Of a DNA stretch of 36,966 nt, positions 18,417 to 29,896 are shown piece after piece; position 1 is the stretch's first letter; each line of letters starts with the position of its first letter. The position numbers and the translations under genes are program-made. The notes beneath the pieces are model-generated. The model was not told where the DNA came from, did no database searches, and worked only from the letters and a program-made list of their open reading frames with translations. Location: assembly GCA_937969415.1 (NCBI GenBank), contig CALBWK010000165.1, positions 1 to 36,966 of the forward strand. The letters are read 5' to 3'. The stretch is from an uncultured Saprospiraceae bacterium. GTDB lineage: Bacteria > Bacteroidota > Bacteroidia > Chitinophagales > Saprospiraceae.

Positions 18417-18535
18417 GTGAGTTGACGGCTAATGAAACGACGATAATGACTCGAACTACAACAACTTTATTATTCCTGTAATCTCCTTACAAGCCTAATT
18501 CCAAACTTCTAATCACTATGGCTTGAGCACATACC

Positions 18536-19210
18536 TTAATTGAGTCTTTCTTTGTTCAACTGGGTAAGTGTAAGCATAATTTCTTGCGGAGAACTACTGG
18601 TTTCTGGCAAGGTACTATACAATATCTCATATTCACTTACGCCTTTTGCATCCTTACTTTTATCGACTAGATGCCTATAATTTCCCTTACAAGTGGCATC
18701 CTCTTGCTCTAAAGAATATATCAGATCAAACTTATAATTATCATCCTTCTCTTTTTCAAACCGGATCCATCGTAACTTATTAATACCGTGGAAGTTGTAA
18801 GTGAGTGGCAAGTAGTAACTAACGGATTCGCGCTTGGCCTTCTTCTCAAGTGATTCAAATTGATACTTGAGATCGAAAAAAGAAAACTGACGTACGTTGA
18901 GCAACTTAAATATTTTTTCAAAATCCGTATTGAAGCTTCTATCCCAACGATAATATTCAGCCATAAAATAATTAAGCTTGTACTTCTTACCTATTCCCAT
19001 CAATTCGGAGGGATTATTAGCCTGGATTAATTCCTCGATAAACTTTAATGAGGTGTCATTTAAGTAGGGCTTCAATTTTATAAAATCCAGTTGTTGCTGG
19101 TGCCCTTGCATCTCCGCAAACATATCAACTGCAGGGTGACTAGTCTCCTCGCAAGAGATCAATCCTAATGCTAGGACACAAAGCGTCAGTATATATTTAA
19201 GATTTCTCAT
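18536..19210 (-). CDS. Hypothetical lipoprotein
   Basis: A 224-residue protein of no family I recognise. The N-terminus MRNLKYILTLCVLALGLISCEE is a lipoprotein signal peptide with lipobox LISC (Cys20). The mature part is soluble and charged. An N-terminal helical half (FAEMQGHQQQLDFIKLKPYL) is followed by a more strand-like half containing YYLPLTYNFHG and DNYKFDLIYSLEQE. This layout is loosely like the DUF4878/NTF2-like exported proteins that carry a helix-then-sheet cone, but I cannot confirm it. A single further Cys (in EDATCKGNY) is present. Monocistronic, between the aminotransferase and oxyR. Confidence 0.7.
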   Translation of the reverse strand: MRNLKYILTLCVLALGLISCEETSHPAVDMFAEMQGHQQQLDFIKLKPYLNDTSLKFIEELIQANNPSELMGIGKKYKLNYFMAEYYRWDRSFNTDFEKIFKLLNVRQFSFFDLKYQFESLEKKAKRESVSYYLPLTYNFHGINKLRWIRFEKEKDDNYKFDLIYSLEQEDATCKGNYRHLVDKSKDAKGVSEYEILYSTLPETSSSPQEIMLTLTQLNKERLN

Positions 19211-19439
19211 AGTGTTTATTTTAGGAATTCACATTGAGAGTGAATCCATAAAGATCACATTCCATAAACATAAGATAATTTCTATGTTATTGGTGACTGA
19301 TGGACTAACATCATTATCTCAAGTACAATGGTTATTGACCACCAATTTGTAGACTTGGCATTTTCCACCTATCTCCGCGCTGTGGCGAAAATTGAACCGG
19401 CTACATTGGCTAATAATGCGTAGGTTCTTTTAAGTCTTA

Positions 19440-20378
19440 TCAATATGGATTAATAACTTGTACATTTTTCTTTTTACCAAGAATAGGTTTGACTGCATCG
19501 AGAATTTCATCTACCAAGATCTTGAGCAGTCTCTTTTTAGCAAAATTAGGATGGGTGATAACACCAATCTTACGGACTGGTGTAGTACCCGTAAGAGAAT
19601 AGATACAATTGGTGTCCAAAAGATTTTCGCGTAGTGTAGCCAGACGCGGAAGAAGTGTAATCCCTTTATTAGACTTTACCAATTCAAGCAAAGACAGTAT
19701 AGAACCACTTTTATATACCAAATTACTACTCGATTCTCTTTGCTTTCTAAGGACACATATTTTTTCTATTTGGGTTGTCATACAGTGACCTTCTTCTAGC
19801 AACCACAATCGTGAGGGATCAATATCTTTAACCTTATAATTTTTATGTGATGGTTGTCGTGCATCATAGACTAAAAAATCTTCTAGAAATAATGTTTGTT
19901 GCATTAGGTCTTTTTCATTAACAGGTAAAGAGAGGATACCTACATCCAACTCTCTTAGCTTGACTCTATTGGTGATATCATTGGTCGTGATCTCGTCTAT
20001 ACTAAAATTGACATTGGGGTACTTGTTAACCAACTTGTCCAAAAAAAGAGGCAACAGAAAAGGTGCTATGGTAGGAATGATACCAATCCGCATAGAACCG
20101 TAAAACTCATTTTTGGTAAGTTGGATTAGTTCTTCTAAGTTTTCCATTTCGAGTTGGACCTGGCGAAACTGTGAAAGCAAAGCACTCCCCTCTTCTGTCA
20201 TCCTAATAGGTTTAGAACTTCTATCAAAAAGAGACAAGCCTATCTGTGTCTCTAACTTCTTGATCATTGTACTTAGGGTACTCTGCGTAACATAACAAGC
20301 CTCGGCTGCGTGGCTAAAACTACCTGTCTGTTCTAGAGCTAAGAGGTATTTTATCTGTGGAATCGATATTGATGTCAT
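19440..20378 (-). CDS. oxyR: Hydrogen-peroxide-sensing LysR-type regulator OxyR
   Basis: A 312-residue LysR-type regulator. The winged helix-turn-helix (about 1-60) contains SFSHAAEACYVTQSTLSTMIKKLE, with SxxAAxxxxVTQSTLS typical of OxyR. The effector domain keeps the two redox cysteines: counting from the ATG at 20378 they fall at 199 and 208, in EGHC-(8 residues)-C, the same positions and spacing as the peroxide-sensing disulfide pair of E. coli OxyR. It is transcribed divergently from katG across 75 bp, the classic arrangement for a regulator activating catalase on oxidation. A TTG one codon upstream is the only alternative start. Confidence 0.92.
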   Translation of the reverse strand: MTSISIPQIKYLLALEQTGSFSHAAEACYVTQSTLSTMIKKLETQIGLSLFDRSSKPIRMTEEGSALLSQFRQVQLEMENLEELIQLTKNEFYGSMRIGIIPTIAPFLLPLFLDKLVNKYPNVNFSIDEITTNDITNRVKLRELDVGILSLPVNEKDLMQQTLFLEDFLVYDARQPSHKNYKVKDIDPSRLWLLEEGHCMTTQIEKICVLRKQRESSSNLVYKSGSILSLLELVKSNKGITLLPRLATLRENLLDTNCIYSLTGTTPVRKIGVITHPNFAKKRLLKILVDEILDAVKPILGKKKNVQVINPY

Positions 20379-20396
20379 CAATACTGTTATTTAATT

Positions 20397-20433
20397 TATC
20401 GTTGTTGTAAATATACGATATAAGCTACTTTTA
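20397..20433 (+). promoter_or_regulatory. Candidate katG promoter with OxyR operator dyad
   Basis: The short oxyR-katG intergenic region holds an interrupted dyad, TATCGT (20397-20402) and ACGATA (20415-20420), a LysR-type layout. Overlapping it is a promoter-like pair: TTG (20405-20407), 18 nt, then TACTTTTA (20426-20433), one base off TAnnTTTG. A regulator bound at the dyad would cover the -33 region. Operator identity is inferred from position and symmetry only. Confidence 0.45.
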
Positions 20434-20441
20434 CATCCTAA

Positions 20442-22661
<2,220 letters not shown>

Positions 22662-22682
22662 GATTTTTTAGTTGGTTTTGGG

Positions 22683-22716
22683 AGGTCATTATACAAAGTA
22701 TAGTGGCCTTTTTTTT
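22683..22716 (+). terminator. Rho-independent terminator of katG
   Basis: AGGTCATTATAC (22683-22694) pairs with GTATAGTGGCCT (22698-22709) using two G-U pairs and a 3-nt loop, followed directly by a run of T (22709-22716). It lies 22 bp past the katG stop codon. Confidence 0.85.
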
Positions 22717-23179
22717 ATAGCTTCTATGAAAGGCCTAACTATTGCAAAATAGTTCTATGGTTACCTGAAACACATTCCTATTCAATAGGCTCATTAAGTT
22801 GATTTAGTTATCGTCTCGCATATAACTTAAACTGAAAACTAATGCCTCTAGAATCTGTCCATTATGGACTTATATAGCACATATTTAGCCCAATTTACCT
22901 TTCTTATCCCTCTATAGAACAGCCCCCCTCAAAAGCCTAATTTTTGTCTGTATTGAGTCAGCATCTAAAGTCAAAATGCAGTAAATTGGGCATTGTAAAA
23001 TCGACGACAAACTATTTCGTCATTTATCCCATTACCTATTGTCCGTTGGAGGCTAAAATACGATAGAAATCCAGCCCCGGCAGTCCATCCATTTGAATCT
23101 AATCTGAACCTTAAGTAGAATGCTTTGCATTCTCCTATTTGTATTGGAATAAACGGTTAACTACCACTTAAAATAGAAT
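22717..23179. other. 463-bp intergenic region with a distant 11-bp inverted repeat
   Basis: No gene is seen between the katG terminator and the FG-GAP gene. GCCCAATTTAC (22888-22898) is perfectly inverted as GTAAATTGGGC (22981-22991), 82 nt apart. Such a spacing suits a looped regulator site or chance better than a transcript hairpin. The last 60 bases are the presumed promoter region of the gene at 23180, with no clean TAnnTTTG box. Confidence 0.35.
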
Positions 23180-26044
23180 ATGAGAAGTCTTTCTAAACTA
23201 GGATTATATCTAGTAACACTACTATGTGCTGGATCTTTTACAACTATTAATGCTCAGCAAATCACTTTTGATGATGTTACAAGCATACTGACCCAACGAC
23301 AAAAGGGATCCCCCATAAGCAAGGGTTTTGTTGATGTTAATGGCGATTTCAGAGATGACCTGCTGCGGGCAGCCAATGGCAGCGAGCTGATGGTTGACAT
23401 ACAGTCCAACAACGGTGAGTTCTTTCAGAATATCGTCATAGACACAATAGAAGGCGATACTTGGGCTTTGCTTGTATCGGATATTGATAATGATGGTCAG
23501 CAAGACATTATGTCTGTCGGATCTTACAATGGATTTAAGATCTATAGCCAGGAAGAGGAATTCGGTCAATATAATATCAGGCAGACCTCAGAGGATGATT
23601 ATTTTGCCCAAGGTGCTAACTATGTGGATATCAATAACGACGGATGGCTAGATGCATTTATCTGTGATGATGATGCTGAGAGTGAAGTATATATCAACGA
23701 TGGCACCGGTGTACTCGTCAGAAATACCGACCTCATAGATATGAAAACAACACCTCCATCTGACAATTCTGGTAACTATGCGAGCGAATGGGGAGATATT
23801 GATGGCGATGGAGATTTGGATTTATATATCGCAAAGTGCCGACTAGGTGCAACAGAAAATACAGATCCACGTAGAATCAATATGTTGTTTATCAATGAGC
23901 TTAACGAAGGAGGGACATTTAGAGAAGCGTCTGAAGAGTGGGGAGTAAAAATTGGAGAGCAGTCATGGACTTGCAATTTCGGCGATATAGACAATGATGG
24001 CGATCTGGATTTATTTCTTGCCAATCACGAATTCCGTTGCCAAATGTTCGAAAATATTAATGGAGAAAGATTTGAAGAAATTCCTCTTTTTGAAAGCGGA
24101 GAAGAACTATTTCTTTTTGCTTATCAAACCTCTATGGCTGATTTTAACAATGATGGATACCTCGATATATTATTAGTGGGAGATGGGGAGCAATTACTCT
24201 ACAATAATGGAGATAAAACATTCTCTAGCACAGTGTCTCCTTTTGGTGCACAAAGTCCATTTTCATTTGCACTAGGAGACCTTAACGAAGATGGTTACTT
24301 AGATGCATTTGCATCATATAGAAGTCTCGGACCTGGTCTAACAGGCGGACGTGATATATTATGGCAAAATTCTGGCTCGACTAACAATTATTTTGCACTA
24401 TCACTTGTAGGCAATGATTCTAACATCAGTGGTATAGGTGCTAAAGTAACTATCGAAGGTACATGGGGGCAGCAATTAAGAACCATACAAGCAGGTGTGG
24501 GATACGGCATAACCAATTCACTCACAGCACGATTTGGCTTAGGTGAGGCAACATCCATAGATCGCGTGACAATCACATGGCCTTCAGGATCAGTAAATAC
24601 CTATGAGGGAGCAGATCTTCTTATCAATGATCATTATATCGCAACAGAAAACCAATGTATCGTAAGACTAGCTAAAACTGAGGCAACAGAAACTAGACTG
24701 GACTGTACCATATCAGGTACTTTCTTATCCGTAGATCAAGAGTTTGATAATATCGTATGGTCACCTACTGGAGAGACAACTGCTGAAATAGAAATCACAA
24801 GTCCTGATGCCTATAATGCAACACTTACATCCGAGGGTTGTGAAACTGTATCTCAAACGATTATCGTGCGAGGCCCAGAAGAACTCGTGGCACCTCGAGT
24901 CAATGTGGAAGACGATATCGTTCTCTGTTCTGATGAGGCGATAGAATTATTAGTACTTAATGACATTCAATTTGATTGGAGTACCAATGAGGCCACAGAA
25001 ACAATTCAGGTTACGGAATCAGGCACATACTTTGCCACCAGCAGTAGCGCTTGTGACACCATACAATCTAATCCAATAGCAATATCAATTATAGATGTCA
25101 ATCAACCTGCTGAGCCTGTAAACCTAAGCATCTCTGGTGCACAAACTGTTACTCTTGATGGTCCCAATGAAACAACTACTTGGTATAGTGACCCTGATGG
25201 GTCAACCGTTATAGGACAAGGAAGTGCTTTTGAAACTGGTCTTATTGAATCAGACACTACTCTATATTTTGATCATGATATTGATATAGCGCCTCCAGGT
25301 TATCTAGGTGGAATTTCTATAGAAGAAACAGCAATAGATCCCGATTTTTCTGCGCCAAACGTGAATGGAGGAATGTTGTTTGCCGTACTAGAAGATTGTG
25401 TTATTAAATCAGTAAAAGTAAATGCCAACATAGAAGGACCAAGGCTTATTCAAGTTTTAGATTTTGTCAGTGGAGATTTAGTAGAAGAATCTATGATTGA
25501 TATACCTCAAGGTATTTCTGAGGTAACCTTAGACTTTAGCCTCGCACAAGGTTCATATAGAATCAAAGTAGACGAAGTATCGAGCACGGCAACTTTTGGA
25601 ACGAACAATCCTGAACTAGCTATCATCACAGGAGATCTTAACTTTCCATATATGGTAAGTAATCTGGCCAATATTACGCGTTCAGATTTTGGAAGAAATT
25701 TTTATCAATACTTCTTTGACTTCAAGATGGAGCCGATAGTGGAAACTTGTAGATCAGGCATCACCCCTTACAATATAGTATTGGATGTGTCTAGCACAAA
25801 TGAAGTTTTAGATTTCGAATTAGACATTTATCCCAATCCAGCTGTAGATAAACTGAATGTCGAGAGTGAAAAGAAAATTAAAAGTATTAACCTTCTCGAC
25901 AACACTGGCAAGACAATGTTAAGCAGAGAAATAAATGCCAACCAGTTTGAATTGAATCTTGACGATTATGAAGCTGGTTTCTATTTCTTGAAATTACAAG
26001 GCGAAGAATTTAGTACCCTACAACAATTTGTCAAAGTAAAATAA
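23180..26044 (+). CDS. Secreted FG-GAP/ASPIC-UnbV protein with type IX sorting tail
   Basis: A 954-residue exported protein. A signal peptide ends near TINAQQ (about 26). An FG-GAP/VCBS beta-propeller has calcium-type DxDxDG loops at roughly 101 (DIDNDG), 149 (DINNDG), 206 (DIDGDG), 268 (DIDNDG), 320 (DFNNDG) and 367 (DLNEDG). An ASPIC/UnbV domain follows (about 415-490, GIGAKVTIEG to VTITWPSGS). Then come Ig-like strand-rich modules (about 500-690) and a unique region. The last 70 residues (LDIYPNPAVDKLNVES...GFYFLKLQGE...QQFVKVK) are a type A C-terminal domain for type IX secretion. It should be released or attached at the cell surface; adhesion or binding is likely, ligand unknown. Confidence 0.9.
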   Translation: MRSLSKLGLYLVTLLCAGSFTTINAQQITFDDVTSILTQRQKGSPISKGFVDVNGDFRDDLLRAANGSELMVDIQSNNGEFFQNIVIDTIEGDTWALLVSDIDNDGQQDIMSVGSYNGFKIYSQEEEFGQYNIRQTSEDDYFAQGANYVDINNDGWLDAFICDDDAESEVYINDGTGVLVRNTDLIDMKTTPPSDNSGNYASEWGDIDGDGDLDLYIAKCRLGATENTDPRRINMLFINELNEGGTFREASEEWGVKIGEQSWTCNFGDIDNDGDLDLFLANHEFRCQMFENINGERFEEIPLFESGEELFLFAYQTSMADFNNDGYLDILLVGDGEQLLYNNGDKTFSSTVSPFGAQSPFSFALGDLNEDGYLDAFASYRSLGPGLTGGRDILWQNSGSTNNYFALSLVGNDSNISGIGAKVTIEGTWGQQLRTIQAGVGYGITNSLTARFGLGEATSIDRVTITWPSGSVNTYEGADLLINDHYIATENQCIVRLAKTEATETRLDCTISGTFLSVDQEFDNIVWSPTGETTAEIEITSPDAYNATLTSEGCETVSQTIIVRGPEELVAPRVNVEDDIVLCSDEAIELLVLNDIQFDWSTNEATETIQVTESGTYFATSSSACDTIQSNPIAISIIDVNQPAEPVNLSISGAQTVTLDGPNETTTWYSDPDGSTVIGQGSAFETGLIESDTTLYFDHDIDIAPPGYLGGISIEETAIDPDFSAPNVNGGMLFAVLEDCVIKSVKVNANIEGPRLIQVLDFVSGDLVEESMIDIPQGISEVTLDFSLAQGSYRIKVDEVSSTATFGTNNPELAIITGDLNFPYMVSNLANITRSDFGRNFYQYFFDFKMEPIVETCRSGITPYNIVLDVSSTNEVLDFELDIYPNPAVDKLNVESEKKIKSINLLDNTGKTMLSREINANQFELNLDDYEAGFYFLKLQGEEFSTLQQFVKVK

Positions 26045-26110
26045 GAAAATAGCAAACGACTTAGTTTCAAAATAGCAAGTCATATTTTGCTTCTTATGTA
26101 GAATAAAAAA

Positions 26111-26134
26111 AAGGCTGCCTTATTGGGCAGCCTT
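26111..26134. terminator. Bidirectional terminator between convergent genes
   Basis: AAGGCTGCC (26111-26119) pairs with GGCAGCCTT (26126-26134) around a 6-nt loop. An A run precedes it and a T run follows it, so it can terminate transcription both ways. It serves the FG-GAP gene (+) and the DUF937 gene (-). Confidence 0.85.
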
Positions 26135-26183
26135 TTTCAATTTTAGATCTCACCTTATATCAAAAGGCAAACTATTTTTTTGA

Positions 26184-26792
26184 CTATTTAGTCAATATCT
26201 TCATTCCGATCTTAAGCAAATCATCCATTGCATTTCCATCTCCATCCATATCTAAGAGTTTGCCTAGCATACCACTAGACCTTCCATTAGAAGCTGGTCC
26301 AGCACTTCTGTTACCGCCTAATAAGACACTCGCCAAGCCACCAAGATCTAAGCCATTAGATTTCTTAGTCTGACCGACAACACCCATCACTACAGGTGCT
26401 ATTAATTGCATCAATACACCTGACTTAAAGATATCAAGTCCACTATATTGACTAACAACTTGGGCTACCTCCAACTGCTTTTTACCTAAGAGGTGATTTA
26501 CAATACCTGCCCCATTAGTAGTAGATGGATTTCTTGGTTTAGCTTGTCCACCCAGCACACCTAGCAGGTTGCCAAGTATACCACCGTCGTGATCTTTTTC
26601 GATAGCTTTATAGAGTCCACCTCCAGATTGGGGATCACTTGCATTTTTAGCAATAGCGTCTAATAGCAGCTCTGTGATACCACCTGCAGCCTTACTTACC
26701 GATTGTAAATCAGAAGCACCTACCTGTCTTCCTAGCTGAGACAATACATCATTGCTAAGATGTTTTTGCACTTGACTGAATAATTCTTGCAT
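26184..26792 (-). CDS. DUF937 domain-containing protein
   Basis: A 202-residue protein of the DUF937/YidB-like type. The helical N-terminal part (residues about 1-150) contains LSQLGRQVGASDLQSVSKAAGG, GGLYKAIEKDHDGGILGNL and HLLGKKQLEVAQVVSQYSG, the recurring Gly- and Leu-rich repeats of this family. The C-terminal region is Gly/Ser rich and ends with LLDMDGDGNAMDDLL, an EF-hand- or dockerin-like DxDGDG loop common to DUF937 proteins. Function is not known. No signal peptide is visible. It is divergent from the five-gene operon, with 165 bp between starts. Confidence 0.85.
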   Translation of the reverse strand: MQELFSQVQKHLSNDVLSQLGRQVGASDLQSVSKAAGGITELLLDAIAKNASDPQSGGGLYKAIEKDHDGGILGNLLGVLGGQAKPRNPSTTNGAGIVNHLLGKKQLEVAQVVSQYSGLDIFKSGVLMQLIAPVVMGVVGQTKKSNGLDLGGLASVLLGGNRSAGPASNGRSSGMLGKLLDMDGDGNAMDDLLKIGMKILTK

Positions 26793-26957
26793 TTACAGTT
26801 TGTTTTTTAAATTAAACTAAAGAGAGATTAGGTCTAATCAAGTGACCCCAATACCCTTGTAACGCGTGCAAATACGGGTATATTAGGGACAAAGTCAAAA
26901 GAAATCAAGCGATTTACAGCCCTTAACTTTTGCAAAATTCGATTATTTTGGACGTGA

Positions 26958-28289
26958 ATGACCTTGACAGAGCCACAGATAGAAGCCCTAGCGCCCAAGC
27001 CCGCTGCGTATAAGGCCGCAATGAAAATAGTGACTGGCGCCAAGTGCTCTGAGCGAGGAGCCTCAGAACGTGCCCTTTGGGGTAGCATCCAAGGCTCGGG
27101 TAAGAAACCCTATACCACTCAAGTCGATATCCAAAGCCTCGCTTATAAATGCTCTTGCCCCTCGCGTCAATTTCCGTGCAAGCACGCCTTGGCAATACTC
27201 GTACTGCACAGCAGAGACAAGAGTCCCAATCTAGAAGAGCCAGAATGGGTCAGTGAGTGGATCAACAAAAGAAGATCGAAAACCACGGCACCCAAAGTCA
27301 CCAAACTGCTCACAGAAAAAGAAATTGCCTCTAGACGAAAAAGCAAAGACAAAAGAGCAGAAGAGAGAATGGCGGCTGTCGAATCTGGCATAGCAGAACT
27401 CGACAAATGGTTACAAGATCAAATCAGAATAGGGTTACTGGAATTACCCAATCGACCCAAAGAAGACTTCAGCAAATTAGCAGCTAGAATGGTCGATGCC
27501 AAAGCACCAGGACTGGCCGGTTGGGTGAGAGCCTTAGCAGAAATAGATTACGGCCAGACAAAAGTGTGGCAGGAAGAAGCCACGGCTATCATCGCCAAGA
27601 TGAATCTACTTGTCAAGACCTGGAACAACAAAGATAACCTCACTCCGGAATGGAAACACACATTGAAAACGCTTGTCGGCTGGAGTCAGTCGAGTAAAAA
27701 CTTAATCACAGATAAAAGTGCGCCGGCTATAAAAGATCATTGGCTAGTTCTCGGCAGGACACAAGAAACAAAAGACGATATCGTCATCCAACGGGAATGG
27801 TTGTGGGGTTGCCAGTCTGGAGCCACCGCACTTGTCCTCAATTTTGGCACTAGATTCCAAAAACTTGAAATCAAATTACCTCTAGCAAGTATCATAGAGG
27901 GGGAGGTTGCATTCTTTCACTCGATACTTCCTCACAGAGGTATCCTAAGAAAACAAACGAACCTAACTAATAGTCTTAAGCACGCTATCAAGAAGCACCA
28001 AGATATATCGGCGATGGTAGCAGAGCATAAACAAAAATTGCGTATTCATCCGTGGGCCAATCAATTGTGCTATCTCGTTGATAATTTAAGAATGCTCAAA
28101 GTGGATAACGAATGGTCACTATGTGATGTCTACGGCAACACCCTACCACTCAACAATGCTTCAGAAACGATAAAGAAATGGTTTCTCTACTGCGGTAATC
28201 AAGCCGTGCATACAGCTGTAGTATATCAAAACAATAAGTTGCTCTTACTAGGTATATTTTCTCAGACAAAATATTATGCCTTATGCTAA
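26958..28289 (+). CDS. SWIM zinc-finger protein, first gene of the MoxR-VWA operon
   Basis: A 443-residue protein headed by a SWIM-type zinc finger: C65-x-C67-x6-C74-x-H76 in YKCSCPSRQFPCKHALA. SWIM fingers bind nucleic acid or protein in MuDR transposases, MEKK1 and Rad51-associated proteins such as Sws1. Residues about 100-160 are very basic and helical (NKRRSKTT, RRKSKDKRAEER), followed by a mixed helical and strand region with EREWLWGCQSG-like stretches near 277-290. This architecture is known in bacterial SWIM proteins neighbouring MoxR ATPases. It probably supplies target recognition to the complex (inference). Its stop codon overlaps the next start in ATGCTAA, implying translational coupling. 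Confidence 0.85.
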   Translation: MTLTEPQIEALAPKPAAYKAAMKIVTGAKCSERGASERALWGSIQGSGKKPYTTQVDIQSLAYKCSCPSRQFPCKHALAILVLHSRDKSPNLEEPEWVSEWINKRRSKTTAPKVTKLLTEKEIASRRKSKDKRAEERMAAVESGIAELDKWLQDQIRIGLLELPNRPKEDFSKLAARMVDAKAPGLAGWVRALAEIDYGQTKVWQEEATAIIAKMNLLVKTWNNKDNLTPEWKHTLKTLVGWSQSSKNLITDKSAPAIKDHWLVLGRTQETKDDIVIQREWLWGCQSGATALVLNFGTRFQKLEIKLPLASIIEGEVAFFHSILPHRGILRKQTNLTNSLKHAIKKHQDISAMVAEHKQKLRIHPWANQLCYLVDNLRMLKVDNEWSLCDVYGNTLPLNNASETIKKWFLYCGNQAVHTAVVYQNNKLLLLGIFSQTKYYALC

Positions 28290-29896
28290 GTACCACACTC
28301 AAGAATACGGCCTTACTCGGTACAGATAGAAAGCAACTGGATACACAGGAACTGAGTGCAGAGATCAAAAAAAGAATACCAACTAATAGCAAAGAAGAGC
28401 AGCAACTATTAGATGCCCTTACCTATGATTATTATATGCGACTGAATGGGCTATTGCCTAATCAAGTGGCAATTGATAATATTCCAGAGGCCATCACTGA
28501 AGACAAAGTCTACATCTCACCTGCAATGAATTTACTCCTCGTAGATGTGCTAGCTGAGAAGCAACATATCGCAAGGCCGATGGCCTTAGAGATACTAGAA
28601 TTCATTACAAGACATAATCAACTCCTAAGACCAGAAGCCACTTTAGCCATATTAGAAAAGACCTTTGTATCTGAGAAAAAAATTAGCCCTCTAGTTAATG
28701 CCACCATAGGCAACCGTGGTCAAAAACTATTCGAACTTTTTCCTGAGTTAAAAATTAAAGCAAAAAAGATGACGACTTGGGATGAAGGCAATACTGCAGA
28801 GAGAGTCAAAATATTTGAAGGATGGCGAAATAGTGAGGAGGGTCATCCTGAACTAAGTATAGAAAAGCTACAAAAAGATTGGCCTTCAGAAGGCATTAGA
28901 TCCAAACTGACCTACCTTAAGGTTATCGCCAAAACACTAAAAGAAACAGATGGCGACTTCCTGAACACTATATATACAGATGAGTTTGAAAACAAAAAAA
29001 TTACAAGAAAGACAGATAAATCTTGTAAAAAATATCTCATCTCATCGCTGACGAGGCTTAATAAAATTTCTATACTAACAGAAATAAAGCGGGCCATCAC
29101 GCCATATCTCACAGAGTCCAAATCAAAAAAAATACTCGGGATAGGCATAGGAGGCAAGAGAAAGATATTCAAACCACTCAAAAAGACAGATGCCTTTTGG
29201 GATGGAGAATATTTATCTGGTTGGCTAGGGCTCTCAGACAAGAATCTAGATCTCGCCCGCTTTGATTACGACCCGCTCTACTGGTTGGCAGAAATGATAG
29301 AAATATTGCCTTTTACATTTTGGTGCGACTTACTAGAGCAAGATACGCCTACCATTGTCAATTATTTTTTGACAGATAAGCAATTCCAAGTCAAAATTAC
29401 TGACGAAAAAGAACCCATTCTGCTATCTGCCCTTATCAAGAATGCGGAAATGACAAGAGATACAGAACTATTAGAAGCCTTATCGCAAAGCAATTATCAC
29501 GAAGAGGATAGCCCAACCCTCATCACCCTATTATCAGATCACCAGTTTGAAACTTATATCACAACCAACAAACTTTGGGATGATATAGCCCTAGTCAGTA
29601 CGCGACTAAAGGCACATCAAAGTGTGTGGTCTAAAAACTTTAGCGAAACCTATCTTACAGAATTACAACTGGCGATAAGTAAGGGAGAGTGCTATCCAGA
29701 ACACAACTTTGGTGCCCTATTGACAGGCGTCATCAATCCTGCTGCACTCCCCTATCTCAAAAAGATACACGACGAAGCCATTTATAAAAATTGGTTTAAT
29801 GTCTGGAATACTGGCGTAACCCAACCGATTATCAGAAAAATCAATCTTACGATTAGACTAAGAAAAATACAAAAAGCAGAATATGAGCACACTTAG
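28283..29896 (+). CDS. DUF5691 family protein
   Basis: A 537-residue protein that I assign to DUF5691 by its N-terminal TLKNTALLGTDR motif, by its length and by position between a SWIM protein and a MoxR ATPase. The rest is predominantly helical, with repeated helix pairs (RPEATLAILEKTF, ELFPELKIKAKKM, DLARFDYDPLYWLAEMIEILPF). It looks like an alpha-solenoid scaffold rather than an enzyme; no catalytic motif is visible. No signal peptide or transmembrane segment. It overlaps the upstream gene by 7 nt and the MoxR gene by 14 nt, so all three are made in step. Function unknown; scaffold or adaptor is inferred. Confidence 0.8.
   Translation: MLSTTLKNTALLGTDRKQLDTQELSAEIKKRIPTNSKEEQQLLDALTYDYYMRLNGLLPNQVAIDNIPEAITEDKVYISPAMNLLLVDVLAEKQHIARPMALEILEFITRHNQLLRPEATLAILEKTFVSEKKISPLVNATIGNRGQKLFELFPELKIKAKKMTTWDEGNTAERVKIFEGWRNSEEGHPELSIEKLQKDWPSEGIRSKLTYLKVIAKTLKETDGDFLNTIYTDEFENKKITRKTDKSCKKYLISSLTRLNKISILTEIKRAITPYLTESKSKKILGIGIGGKRKIFKPLKKTDAFWDGEYLSGWLGLSDKNLDLARFDYDPLYWLAEMIEILPFTFWCDLLEQDTPTIVNYFLTDKQFQVKITDEKEPILLSALIKNAEMTRDTELLEALSQSNYHEEDSPTLITLLSDHQFETYITTNKLWDDIALVSTRLKAHQSVWSKNFSETYLTELQLAISKGECYPEHNFGALLTGVINPAALPYLKKIHDEAIYKNWFNVWNTGVTQPIIRKINLTIRLRKIQKAEYEHT

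Noticed and set aside
19361-19391. Imperfect hairpin TTTTCCAC / GTGG-C-GAAAA downstream of oxyR
   Set aside because: It has a bulge, a 13-nt loop and no T run on the minus strand, so I do not call it a terminator.
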